64,000 nt of DNA from the NCBI GenBank assembly GCA_964457925.1, contig CAYWGH010000007.1, positions 145,759 through 209,758 on the forward strand. Direction: 5' to 3'. How positions within the stretch are numbered: the stretch's first letter is position 1; each line of letters begins with the position of its first letter. This stretch comes from Coneutiohabitans sp964457925. GTDB lineage: Bacteria > Zhuqueibacterota > Zhuqueibacteria > Zhuqueibacterales > Zhuqueibacteraceae. Shown one piece after another: positions 55,087 to 63,451 of the stretch. A program made the position numbers and the translations under genes. The notes under the pieces are model-generated. The model searched no databases, had not been told where the DNA came from, and saw nothing but the letters and a program-made list of their open reading frames with translations.

Positions 55087-55641
55087 ATGAGCATCAAATC
55101 CGATCGTTGGATCAGAAAAATGGCGCTGGAACAAAAGATGATCGAGCCGTTCGAGGACCGGCAGGTGCGCAAGAATGTCATCTCCTACGGCCTCTCGTCT
55201 TACGGCTATGATGTCCGCATTGCCGACGAATTCAAAATTTTCACCAATGTCTTCGGCGCGATGGTCGATCCAAAATCGTTTGATCCGAAATCCTTTGTCG
55301 ATTATCGCGGCGAGGTGTGCGTTATCGCGCCCAACAGCTTTGCGCTGGGGCGCACCATCGAATATTTTCGCATCCCGCGCAACACCATGACGATCTGCGT
55401 GGGCAAATCGACGTACGCGCGTTGCGGCATCATTACCAACGTCACGCCGCTGGAACCCGGTTGGGAAGGCTATGTCACGCTGGAAATCTCAAACACCACG
55501 CCGTTGCCCGCCAAAATTTATGCGAATGAGGGCATCGCCCAGATTCTTTTTTTCGAGGGCGATGAACCCTGTGAAATTTCTTACGCCGACAAATCCGGCA
55601 AATATCAAGGACAAATCGGCGTTACGCTGCCGAAGGTGTAA
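55087..55641 (+). CDS. dcd: dCTP deaminase
   Basis: 184 residues. Trimeric enzyme converting dCTP to dUTP (or directly to dUMP in the bifunctional type). Visible segments are SYGLSSYGYDVRIADEF, FALGRTIEYFRIPRN, VGKSTYARCGIITNVTP and GYVTLEISN with the catalytic Glu. ATG 55087 follows ACGGAG. It leads the dcd-PHP-MBL-HD group; the PHP gene starts 6 bases after the stop. Confidence 0.95.
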   Translation: MSIKSDRWIRKMALEQKMIEPFEDRQVRKNVISYGLSSYGYDVRIADEFKIFTNVFGAMVDPKSFDPKSFVDYRGEVCVIAPNSFALGRTIEYFRIPRNTMTICVGKSTYARCGIITNVTPLEPGWEGYVTLEISNTTPLPAKIYANEGIAQILFFEGDEPCEISYADKSGKYQGQIGVTLPKV

Positions 55642-55646
55642 ACGGA

Positions 55647-56477
55647 ATGTATGATTTGCACACGCACACGACGCGCTCCGACGGTATGCACTCTCCGGAG
55701 GAACTGGTGGCGCTCGCGAGCGACAAGCATTTAACCGGCATCGCCATCACCGATCACGATGAAATCGGCGGCATTGAAAAAGCCCGGGCCCGGGGTGCAG
55801 AACTCGGGCTTGAGATCATTCCCGGCGTGGAATTGAGCACGACTTATCGCGGTTATGATGTTCACATCCTGGGCTATTTCATTGACTATCATCATGCCGG
55901 CCTGTTGAGCCTGCTGCGCGTGCTGCAAGAACAGCGCGTCGGCCGCGCACATCGCATCGTCGAAAAGCTCAATCGCCTGGGCCTGGGTCTGCCCTTTGAA
56001 ACGGTTTTGGAATATGCCGGCGAAGGTTGCATCGGCCGCCCGCACGTTGCCAACGCGCTTGTGCGGCACGGCTATGTCACGACATTTCAGGAAGCCTTCA
56101 ATCATTATCTCGCCGAAGACCGGCCGGCGTTCGTGCCCAAATCCGTGCTGGAGCCGGAGACTGCCATCGCAGCGATTCATCAAGCCGGCGGCATTGCCGG
56201 ACTGGCGCACCCGGGGCAAAATCTAACAAGTGAGATTGTCATCGACGTCATCAAACTCGGCGTCGATGCAATTGAAACGATTCATCCCAAGCATTCCAAC
56301 GAGCGCCAACGTTTTTTCAACGAACTGGCGGTCAAATTCGATCTGTTGCAAACCGGCGGTTCGGACTTCCACGGCGGCGCCAAAGGACTGGAAAAACTGG
56401 GACAATTTACCGTCAACGCGGAACAAGTCGGCTTGCTGAAGAGCTTTGTTGAACGGAGTAAAACCAAATGGCATTGA
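55647..56477 (+). CDS. PHP-domain phosphoesterase
   Basis: 276 residues. Metal-binding PHP motifs: DLHTHTTRSDG at the start, AITDHDEIGG, PGVELST, then CIGRPHVANAL and GGSDFHGG near the end. Size and motifs fit the YciV/TrpH-type phosphoesterase branch (nucleoside 3',5'-bisphosphate or 5' RNA exonuclease). The start lies six bases after dcd; its 3' end overlaps the next gene by 10 bases. Confidence 0.92.
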   Translation: MYDLHTHTTRSDGMHSPEELVALASDKHLTGIAITDHDEIGGIEKARARGAELGLEIIPGVELSTTYRGYDVHILGYFIDYHHAGLLSLLRVLQEQRVGRAHRIVEKLNRLGLGLPFETVLEYAGEGCIGRPHVANALVRHGYVTTFQEAFNHYLAEDRPAFVPKSVLEPETAIAAIHQAGGIAGLAHPGQNLTSEIVIDVIKLGVDAIETIHPKHSNERQRFFNELAVKFDLLQTGGSDFHGGAKGLEKLGQFTVNAEQVGLLKSFVERSKTKWH

Positions 56478-57127
56478 GATGGCGCTGCGTCACGGTCGGC
56501 CCGTTCGCCATGAACGCTTACATTTTGTGGTGCGACGAAACGCAGGAAGGCTTATTGATCGACCCGGGTGATGAGATTGAGCGCATCGCCGATGAAGTGG
56601 AAGACAGCGGCGCCCGCTTGCAACGCATCATCATCACGCATGCCCACATCGATCACGTGCTGCGCAGCCGGCAGGCGCAGGAACATTTTAACCTGCCGCT
56701 CTACATGCATCGGGACGATGCCGGGTTATTGCAAAACATCAGCCAGCAAGCCGAGATGATGGGCTTGAGCTTCGGCGAGATCAAACCGCCGCGTATTAAT
56801 GGCTATCTCGAGGAGGGCGACCTCGTCGCGTGCGGCCGGCAACAATTCCGCATTGTGCACGGCCCCGGCCATTCGCCGGGAAGCATTATGTTGCTCTCTG
56901 AAAAAATCGCCGTTGTTGGAGATGTTTTGTTTCAAGGTTCAATCGGCCGGGCGGATCTCCCCTTCGGCTCTTATGAAACATTGATGAAAACGATCACCGA
57001 AAAATTGATGACGTTGAAGGATGAGGTGCTGGTGCTTCCGGGGCACGGCGAGGAAACCACGATCGGAAGCGAGCGGCGCCATAATCCTTTTTTGCAATCC
57101 GGCGCCAGATTATTTGATCTGAATTAA
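56468..57127 (+). CDS. MBL-fold metallohydrolase, glyoxalase II-like
   Basis: 219 residues. The metal-binding motif is ITHAHIDHVLRS (HxHxDH), with further ligands at VHGPGHSPGS, VVGDVLFQGSIG and LPGHGEETT. The architecture matches the small hydroxyacylglutathione-hydrolase-like proteins. The start overlaps the PHP gene (ATGG within AAATGGCATTGA), so it is translated together with it. Confidence 0.92.
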   Translation: MALRWRCVTVGPFAMNAYILWCDETQEGLLIDPGDEIERIADEVEDSGARLQRIIITHAHIDHVLRSRQAQEHFNLPLYMHRDDAGLLQNISQQAEMMGLSFGEIKPPRINGYLEEGDLVACGRQQFRIVHGPGHSPGSIMLLSEKIAVVGDVLFQGSIGRADLPFGSYETLMKTITEKLMTLKDEVLVLPGHGEETTIGSERRHNPFLQSGARLFDLN

Positions 57128-57177
57128 CCGTTCATGCGCAATATGAATCTCGTACTGCAACGTGGAGCCCCCGTCCT

Positions 57178-57837
57178 ATGATCACTCTCACTGAGGTCAA
57201 AAGCAATCCTTTAGTCGATGCTTACATCGCACGCGCCGATGAATATCTCGAAGTCGTCGGGTATACCGAACACGGCCGGCGGCACTGCGGCATGGTCGCG
57301 CAGAATGCCAAAAATATCCTGCTCGAACTCGGCCATAGTGAGCGCCAGGCAGAACTGTCTGCCATTGCGGGCTATCTGCACGACATCGGCAACGTCTTTA
57401 ATCGCGTCAACCACCCCTTCACCGGTGCGATGCTGGCGCACACCCTGCTGCTGCAAATGGGCATGGATCCCATGGAAATCACCCAGATCGTGGCGGCCAT
57501 CGGCAGTCATGATGAGGTGAGTTGTGAGCCGATCAACGCCGTGGCTTCCGGCCTGATCATCGCCGACAAATCCGACGTGCATCGCTCGCGCGTGCGCAAT
57601 CCCGCCATGATCAAATTTGACATTCATGATCGCGTCAATTACGCGGTCGACAAAAGCAATCTGATTGTCGATAAAACAAAACGTGTCATCCGGCTCGAAC
57701 TATCATTGGACACGAAAATCTCGCCGGTGGCAGAGTATTTCGAGATTTTCCTGTCACGCATGTTGTATTGCCGCAAGGCGGCGGCCTTCCTGGACTGCCA
57801 ATTCAATCTTGTTGCCAACGGCACGGATTTGCTTTAA
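57178..57837 (+). CDS. HD-domain phosphohydrolase
   Basis: 219 residues. The HD metal site is visible: EHGRRHCGMVAQNAKNI (first His), AGYLHDIGNVFNRVNHP (HD pair), HDEVSCEPINAVASG and IIADKSDVHRSR (distal Asp). C-terminal 60 residues form a beta-rich tail. Substrate unknown; relatives act on nucleotides or are phosphatases. It is the last of the dcd group, 50 bases after the MBL gene. Confidence 0.88.
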   Translation: MITLTEVKSNPLVDAYIARADEYLEVVGYTEHGRRHCGMVAQNAKNILLELGHSERQAELSAIAGYLHDIGNVFNRVNHPFTGAMLAHTLLLQMGMDPMEITQIVAAIGSHDEVSCEPINAVASGLIIADKSDVHRSRVRNPAMIKFDIHDRVNYAVDKSNLIVDKTKRVIRLELSLDTKISPVAEYFEIFLSRMLYCRKAAAFLDCQFNLVANGTDLL

Positions 57838-57950
57838 GATTGATTGCCATAATTCTTCTTTTCATCCGTTTGAAAAATTTTCCGGCACAGAAAATAAAAG
57901 TGGCTGATGCACGGTTGTTTTGAAAAAGTCCTCCCTTCCAGTTAGCCGAT

Positions 57951-58008
57951 CCAAACGAATCTTGCGAGGTTGCAGGAATAGTTCCAATGCTTCACAAGAT
58001 TCGTCTGG
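57951..58008. repeat. REP-like palindromic repeat, copy D (degenerate)
   Basis: CCAAACGAATCTTGCGAGG on the left and CTTCACAAGATTCGTCTGG on the right, an imperfect inverted pair with the family core. The rest of 57838-58395 contains no recognisable gene. Confidence 0.6.
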
Positions 58009-58395
58009 TTTGTCAAGAAAGCATTCCTGCAAATCAACGCAACAGTTCCCAAGTTTTTGGCACTTGCTTCCAATCGCAAATTCCGCCTCCGGCCTTCCTG
58101 ACTTTCCTGCAAGCTCGTCTGATCAGACTCATTTTTGCGGCGAGGAATGCGCCCGCCGCCAAACGAGAGAAATACATGCCGTTCACCAGCACATGCGCAT
58201 TATAAACGAAGGCCGCCCGTTTGTGGGAATGATTGCGCCCTCTGCGCCTAGGATTTTTAGGCTGACCCTACACAGTTGCCAAATGCCTGACCGTGCTTTG
58301 TTCGGTATGATCAATCAGGCGCTTGACATTATCGCGAGGCTTCTTATATTGGCACTTTCGCCGGAAATTCTCATCAGCGTAACATTAACTTCTTC

Positions 58396-58755
58396 ATGCT
58401 TGACACTTCTGCCACAGAAAAGCCGCAATCCTTCATTTTCAGGCCTTCCGCTCTCGTCGAGAAGTTTATCCAACGGCCTGTTTCCGAACTCGACAAGCAG
58501 CAAGGCCTGGCATTTTATCGCGCAAAGCTCAATCTCCATCATCTTGCGCTCTTGCGAGAATTTGATGAATTGCGGCGCCTCGACACGATGAAGCGTGTTG
58601 AGCGCTACTGGTAGCAAGTCGAGTCGGTTAAGCAGGTGCTCAAACAAATGCGCGGCCGCGTACTGCTGTCGGACAAGGCTGGCTTGGGCAAAACCAGCGA
58701 AGCGGGCATGTTGATCAAGGAATACCGCTTGCGCGCCTGGTGCGCAATGGCTTGT
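58396..58755 (+). pseudogene. SNF2-family helicase, N-terminal remnant
   Basis: The frame from ATG 58396 reads FRPSALVEKFIQRPVSEL, AFYRAKLNLHHLALL and REFDELRRLDTMKRVERYW, then hits TAG at 58612-58614 where relatives have tyrosine. In the same frame it continues QVESVKQVLKQMRGRVLLS and the Walker A region SDKAGLGKTSEAGMLIKEY; relatives have DEVGLGKT, so the glutamate is lost as well. The frame ends at about 58755. The remaining helicase (more than 600 residues) is missing; the downstream sequence belongs to a different gene. Confidence 0.8.
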
Positions 58756-59546
58756 TGAAAGCGGCTGCCGCTGCCGAGCGGCGCTTGCAATGTGCCTGCT
58801 TCCATTTCAAATACACGGCGATCTCGAATGAAAAGAAAAAGGCGTTGGCGCGTGCTGTGATCAACGTGCATACACTGGCTCACGTGCATAAGATGAGGGC
58901 GCCGCTGAGCCTGGCATTCACCCGCGAGGCGGAGAGCGTTGCCGGCCTCGAGACGCAATCACTTGTCCGGGTCTATCATGCAGCGTGCCGGCAAGTGCGC
59001 ACGATCATTTCCGGGGATTTGACGGGCTTTCATAGCTGCTTGCAGCGCCGGCGGCGACGCGATATCGCACGCTTGCACGAGCACTATTAGAGTCTCAAAG
59101 ATGAAATTCAAAACAAAGTCGTGCGCCGTCAATTGGCGGGCAAAGAACGTGAAGATGAAGAGGCGCGTCTGCGCGCCGTGGATGTGGAGCGCCGCCGCAA
59201 AGTCCCAGATCCGCGTGAGAAGTATGCCATGAAAATCGAGGTGGCACCCATCAACCTGCTGCGCATCAATACGCCCACCATGATGGTGACGGCCGAGCTG
59301 CGCTGCCGCAAGCTCGCGCGCGAGGTTTCATTTGCGTGGAATCCTTTGCTGAAAGATTTTAAGCCCATGCCCTGTGAAAGCCACGGTGACGGGCTTTACA
59401 CGATGCAATTATGCGAAGAAAAGCTGCATTTTCTGTGTCGCGCGTGCTCGCGCTGCCAGAGCTGCAAGCGCGCCATTTGCCGCCGTGCCATCCGGATAAA
59501 TGCCCTAAATGCGGCGCATTTTTTCAGCAAATTTGATCAGCCGTGA
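58740..59546 (+). pseudogene. Zinc-finger partner of SNF2 helicase, C-terminal remnant
   Basis: One frame (58740-59546) with an internal TAG at 59088-59090. Before it: NEKKKALARAVINVHTLAH, GLETQSLVRVYHAACRQVR and RDIARLHEHY; after it: SLKDEIQNKVVRRQLAGKE, MKIEVAPINLLRINTPTMM and the cysteine-rich LCRACSRCQSCKRAICRR. A further frameshift near 59485 is suggested because another frame gives CHPDKCPKCGAFFQQI, a natural end. Relatives pair with SNF2-type helicases; both members are ruined here and have been joined by a deletion. Confidence 0.72.
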
Positions 59547-59640
59547 CTTAGAAAAATCACCCTAGCTGTAAAACTCCGGGCAAGCGAGGGGCGAGCAAGA
59601 ACGCTGGCGCCTTCATTTGTTGGAGTAGCTACTTCGGAAT

Positions 59641-59708
59641 GTCATCCAGGTATCTTGTGAAGGTGCAGTCAAATTGCCGAGTGCTTCACAAGATCCCTGC
59701 TGGATGAC
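59641..59708. repeat. REP-like palindromic repeat, copy E
   Basis: GTCATCCAGGTATCTTGTGA and, inverted, CTTCACAAGATCCCTGC followed by TGGATGAC. This is the most symmetrical copy of the family. Confidence 0.8.
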
Positions 59709-59814
59709 ACATGAGGAGCCATAAACCTTTTAAGGTAACAGTCTACACCAGATTTCAGACAAGCTGAAACCCGAAGCCCTGCTGGCAGCATCGAGAAACA
59801 AATTTTTTCCAACG

Positions 59815-59865
59815 GATAGAAAAAACCCAACTGTAAGAGCTTTATCGGCTGGGTTTTTCTATTCG
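59815..59865. repeat. Hairpin with A/T-rich stem
   Basis: TAGAAAAAACCCAAC (59817-59831) and GCTGGGTTTTTCTA (59848-59861) pair with one mismatch or bulge; it could act as a terminator in both directions. It lies in the 579-base gap before the isopropylmalate dehydrogenase-like gene. The same gap also has a 9-bp pair TTCGCCCAC/GTGGGCGAA near 59974 and 60037. Confidence 0.6.
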
Positions 59866-60125
59866 CTGGACATCTAAAAACTCAGAATTGTTTTCTAACT
59901 TTCACGAGCTAATGACCTACCCCGATTTACAGGTAAGCTGAAATTGAAGCTCTTCGAACAGCTTTGAAAGCTTCGCCCACAGAAGTAGAACTGCCACAGA
60001 AAGGAAAAAACTTTTTCGGTGGGATTTCATTTCAGTGGGCGAAACACGTGCAGAATATTATTCTAACTTTGAGCGCCTTACGGCATACCGGCGCTGATCG
60101 TTACTCTATTCAACCAGGGAAAAAC

Positions 60126-61172
60126 ATGCAAAAAATCGCAATCATCGCCGGCGACGGCATTGGCATTGATGTGACCCGAGAAGCCGTTAAAGTGTTGCGG
60201 CGCGTGAATGAAAAATTTCATCTCGAATTGGCGCTGATCGAATTCGAGTATGGCGCCGATTATTTTCTCAAAACCGGCGTGGGCTTGCCGCCCGGGCAAA
60301 TGGACGATTTTCGCAAAAACTATGCGGCAATTTATCTCGGCGCGCTCGGTGATCCGCGCATTCCCGATATGCGCCATGGCCGTGAGATTCTCCTGGCCAT
60401 GCGTTTCGAGCTTGATCTTTACATCAATCTGCGTCCGGTGCAATTGCTGCACGAACGTTTATGCCCGCTCAAAAACAAAATGCCCAAAGACGTCGATTTC
60501 GTGGTGTTGCGTGAAAATACTGAAGGCCCGTATGTCGGCGCCGGCGGAATTTTGAAAAAAGGCACGCCCGATGAAGTCGCGACGCAGGAAGCGATTCACA
60601 CGCGCAAAGGCGTCGAACGTATCATCCGCGCAGCGTACGAGTATGCCGTCGCCCACGGCCGTACGCGCGTCACCATGAGCGACAAATCCAATGTCCTGCG
60701 CTATGGCCACGATCTTTGGCAACGCGTGTTTGCCGAAGTCGGCGCAGAATATCCCACTATCGAACAAGATCATTATTTTGTCGATGCCCTGGTGATGAAG
60801 ATGGTGAAATCACCGGAGCATTTTCAAGTGATCGTCACAGAAAATATGCTGGGCGACATCATCACGGACTTGGGCGCGATGCTGCAGGGTGGCCTCGGCA
60901 TGGCTGGCTCGGGCAATCTCCATCCCGGCCGGGTTTCGTTATTCGAGCCGGTGCACGGCTCTGCACCGTACATGGCCGGTCAGAACAAAGCCAATCCCAT
61001 TGCCGCCATTAGCACCGCCGCCATGATGCTTGATCATCTCGGCCACCATGCCGCGGCCAACGCCATTTCCCAAGCGGTGCAACAAGCCGTGGATGAAAAC
61101 CAGGTCACAGCGGATATTGGCGGCAAGCTCGGCACAAAAGAATGCGGCGATTTCATTGCCTCGCGCGTGTAG
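60126..61172 (+). CDS. 3-isopropylmalate dehydrogenase-like protein
   Basis: 348 residues from ATG 60126 (MQKIAIIAGDGIGIDVTRE), the standard start of this family. Substrate-binding and catalytic motifs: IYLGALGDPRIPDMRHG, RENTEGPYVGAGG (catalytic Tyr), SDKSNVLRYGHDLW (Lys), and SLFEPVHGSAPYMAGQNKA (NAD site; the small family feature EPVHGSAP favours NAD). The most likely reaction is oxidative decarboxylation of 3-isopropylmalate in leucine synthesis; isocitrate, tartrate or homoisocitrate activity cannot be excluded. No other leu gene is adjacent. Confidence 0.88.
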   Translation: MQKIAIIAGDGIGIDVTREAVKVLRRVNEKFHLELALIEFEYGADYFLKTGVGLPPGQMDDFRKNYAAIYLGALGDPRIPDMRHGREILLAMRFELDLYINLRPVQLLHERLCPLKNKMPKDVDFVVLRENTEGPYVGAGGILKKGTPDEVATQEAIHTRKGVERIIRAAYEYAVAHGRTRVTMSDKSNVLRYGHDLWQRVFAEVGAEYPTIEQDHYFVDALVMKMVKSPEHFQVIVTENMLGDIITDLGAMLQGGLGMAGSGNLHPGRVSLFEPVHGSAPYMAGQNKANPIAAISTAAMMLDHLGHHAAANAISQAVQQAVDENQVTADIGGKLGTKECGDFIASRV

Positions 61173-61281
61173 CTCTCAAAAAGATTGTGCATTTCGGCCA
61201 GCGGTTGCTTAAATTGCGTTCGCTTCGCGAGTCGCACAAAATTGTGTCTAGTGGGAATCATAGACAAAACGGGGAATTCCG

Positions 61282-61941
61282 ATGGCATACCTGATCAAGC
61301 AAACACCCCAAAAATCGCCACGCAAAAAGACTTCGGCAAGAGGGCCGATCACATTCGATCAATTCTACGAAATGGCCGATGACGGCGTCAAGGCGGATTT
61401 GCTCGACGGCAAAATCATTCGTGATCTGCCCTCGGTTCCCAAACATGGGCAAAAAGCGAGCTGGGCGTGCACACTCATCAAGAGCTATTCAGACGCGCTC
61501 GATCTCGGCGAAGCCTTCGTGGCGCCGGCGACGGTGCGGCTATCCAAATATCAAGGTCCGGAGCCTGATGTTTTTTTCATTTGCAAAGGCCGCCTGGATA
61601 TTGTCAAGGAAAAATTCGTCGATGGTCCGCCTGATCTTTGCGTCGAAGTCATTTCCAAAAGCAGCCGGCAGCGCGATCGCGGGCGCAAATTTGTGCTCTA
61701 CGCGGATCACGGCGTGCGGGAATACTGGCTGATCGATTCGCTGCATGACACAGTGGAGTTTTATGAAAATGTCGAAGGCGAATGGCGGGAAATCAAACCG
61801 GACGAACAAGGCCGATTGCATTCCAACATTTTGCCGGGATTTTGGCTGAAACCGGCGTGGTTGGCAGCCAAGCCGCTGCCTTCTGTCTTTAAAATTTTGC
61901 GCGAGATTCTCGGCGAAAAATTTGATGCCATTGGCAAATGA
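61282..61941 (+). CDS. Uma2-family (DUF820) endonuclease-like protein
   Basis: 219 residues. N-terminal Pro/Lys-rich arm, then the Uma2 fold: GPITFDQFYEMADDGVKAD, GPEPDVFFI with the first acidic residue, and DLCVEVISKSSRQRDRGRK with the E-x-S-K catalytic half of the PD-(D/E)XK site, then FVLYADHGVREYWLID. Many bacteria carry numerous copies; the target is unknown. The exact start may be at 61282. Confidence 0.9.
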   Translation: MAYLIKQTPQKSPRKKTSARGPITFDQFYEMADDGVKADLLDGKIIRDLPSVPKHGQKASWACTLIKSYSDALDLGEAFVAPATVRLSKYQGPEPDVFFICKGRLDIVKEKFVDGPPDLCVEVISKSSRQRDRGRKFVLYADHGVREYWLIDSLHDTVEFYENVEGEWREIKPDEQGRLHSNILPGFWLKPAWLAAKPLPSVFKILREILGEKFDAIGK

Positions 61942-61970
61942 CTGCCGGCGTCGCGGGCGCAACCAATGCT

Positions 61971-62846
61971 CTACCACTGCAACAACACTTCACTCCTCAA
62001 ATAATCCACATTCGCCAGTGCGAAATAGTTCACATACTCCATTCGAATGATAACGCGATTCGCCTGGCGCAGCGCAAATCCGGAAATGAGCATGCGTATA
62101 TCTTTGTCATAACTGATGGCCAGATGGCTCGGGCCGAACGAAAAACGCGGACCGATGAGCGTGCGCTTATCGAGCAACATGTAATTGAATCCGATTTGCG
62201 GCAGCGGCCAGTACGTGAAACTATCATAGCGATAATAATTCGTTTCGTGGCGCGCGTAATACAAGCGCCATGCCGGAATCGCTGCGTGCATGCCGGCAGC
62301 ATTGACCCCGCCGTACCAATTCAAATACACCTGCCCGATTTGCCGGCGCAGCGACACCTTTTCCAACTGCCATTGCACGAATCCCATGTTTTTGCGCCGA
62401 AGCTGGCGGCTGACCGTTTCCGAAGCAAAATTAACCAGGCTGCCGGCCACCGCCGTGCGAATGATTTCCGTTTGTTTTTGCGGCGGCATGCTTTCGGCGA
62501 GAGCCTTCATCTCCGGCAGCGATTCCATGCCGTGTATCGCATGGCGATCGACGAATTGCAGCAATTGCCGAACATCGTGCAGAATGCGATATTCGTCGCG
62601 AAAATAAGGATGCACCGGCGGCCGGCGATAGCCCGCATCAATATCGTACGGCAAACGCCAACGCGCACTGTCCAGGCGTGCTGCCGCAGGCGCATCAGCC
62701 CGCGTGCCGGCTTCGCTTTCTTCGAGCAGATGAAACGGCGTATTGCCCAGAATCATGCTCGACTCTTGCTGGGCAAAAACGCCCTTGCTAAGCGCGGCCG
62801 CAATGCCCAGGCCGCAATATGCCAGCCATTTTTTGCGCAGGATCAT
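61971..62846 (-). CDS. Exported protein of unknown function
   Basis: 291 residues with a signal peptide (KKWLAYCGLGIAAALSKGVFA, about 24 residues). The mature part has no domain I recognise. It is rich in aromatic and basic residues and appears beta-rich in its last 150 residues (SFTYWPLPQIGFNYMLLD, RVIIRMEYVNYFALANVD), so a beta-barrel or outer-membrane protein is possible. Its start overlaps the stop of the asparaginase-domain gene by 4 bases, so it is the second gene of a two-gene operon. Confidence 0.75.
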   Translation of the reverse strand: MILRKKWLAYCGLGIAAALSKGVFAQQESSMILGNTPFHLLEESEAGTRADAPAAARLDSARWRLPYDIDAGYRRPPVHPYFRDEYRILHDVRQLLQFVDRHAIHGMESLPEMKALAESMPPQKQTEIIRTAVAGSLVNFASETVSRQLRRKNMGFVQWQLEKVSLRRQIGQVYLNWYGGVNAAGMHAAIPAWRLYYARHETNYYRYDSFTYWPLPQIGFNYMLLDKRTLIGPRFSFGPSHLAISYDKDIRMLISGFALRQANRVIIRMEYVNYFALANVDYLRSEVLLQW

Positions 62847-63337
62847 GTCTGACGAATCTTTTCAAACACGCCAAGCTCGCGATTTTTGCGCACATTATCC
62901 CAGGTAAAATACATGCCGTTCATCGCGATGTAGACGCCCGGCGGCAACGCCTGCACGAACGACAGCGCGCTGCCGAGATTGAACAACCCGTCCGAGCTGC
63001 CAAAGGCATACGGCACCATCGCGCCGGTCATGACGATGGTCTTGTCTTTCACGCTTGCCGCCAGCACGTGCGCGGTTTCAACCATCGTGTCGGTGCCGTG
63101 GGTGATGACGATTTTATCCTCCGGGCAGCGCCGGCATTGGTCGAGGATCGCCGCACGATCAGCGTCCGTCATGTCGAGGCTGTCGATCATCATCACCGTG
63201 CGAATTTCCGTGCGCAGGCGGCAACGGCCCAAACGCAGCATTTCCGGTACATGCGTATCGCGAAAATAAAGCCGGCCATTGATTTCATCGTATTCTTTAT
63301 CGAACGTGCCGCCGGTAATGAGAATTCGGATAGCCAT
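62843..63337 (-). CDS. Short asparaginase-domain protein
   Basis: 164 residues from ATG 63337 (MAIRILITGGTFDKEYDE). It matches the N-terminal domain of type II/I L-asparaginases: catalytic Thr in ITGGTFDKEYD, second Thr-Asp in ITHGTDTMVETAHVLA, and VMTGAMVPYAFGSSDG. The C-terminal asparaginase domain, normally a further 150 residues, is absent. Short forms are known and are often called asparaginase-domain proteins; activity is uncertain. It overlaps the exported-protein gene by 4 bases. Confidence 0.86.
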   Translation of the reverse strand: MAIRILITGGTFDKEYDEINGRLYFRDTHVPEMLRLGRCRLRTEIRTVMMIDSLDMTDADRAAILDQCRRCPEDKIVITHGTDTMVETAHVLAASVKDKTIVMTGAMVPYAFGSSDGLFNLGSALSFVQALPPGVYIAMNGMYFTWDNVRKNRELGVFEKIRQT

Positions 63338-63409
63338 ATTTCTTGCCTTCCTGCTTACTTCTTCTATGCCACGGCATTGACCGGTTGCCAATACTTACAA
63401 CTCAAAACA

Positions 63410-63451
63410 AACAATCTCGGCTCCGGTTGTTCACCGGTGGCCGAGATTGTT
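63410..63451. terminator. Strong hairpin upstream of the asparaginase-domain gene
   Basis: AACAATCTCGGC (63410-63421) and GCCGAGATTGTT (63440-63451) form a perfect 12-bp stem with an internal CCGGT/ACCGG stem. It lies 72 bases upstream of the minus-strand gene. It could be a terminator of a gene to the right or a leader structure. Confidence 0.55.

Noticed and set aside
57838..58395. Gene in the gap after the HD gene
   Set aside because: The open frames here are short, contain the REP-like repeat and lack any motif.
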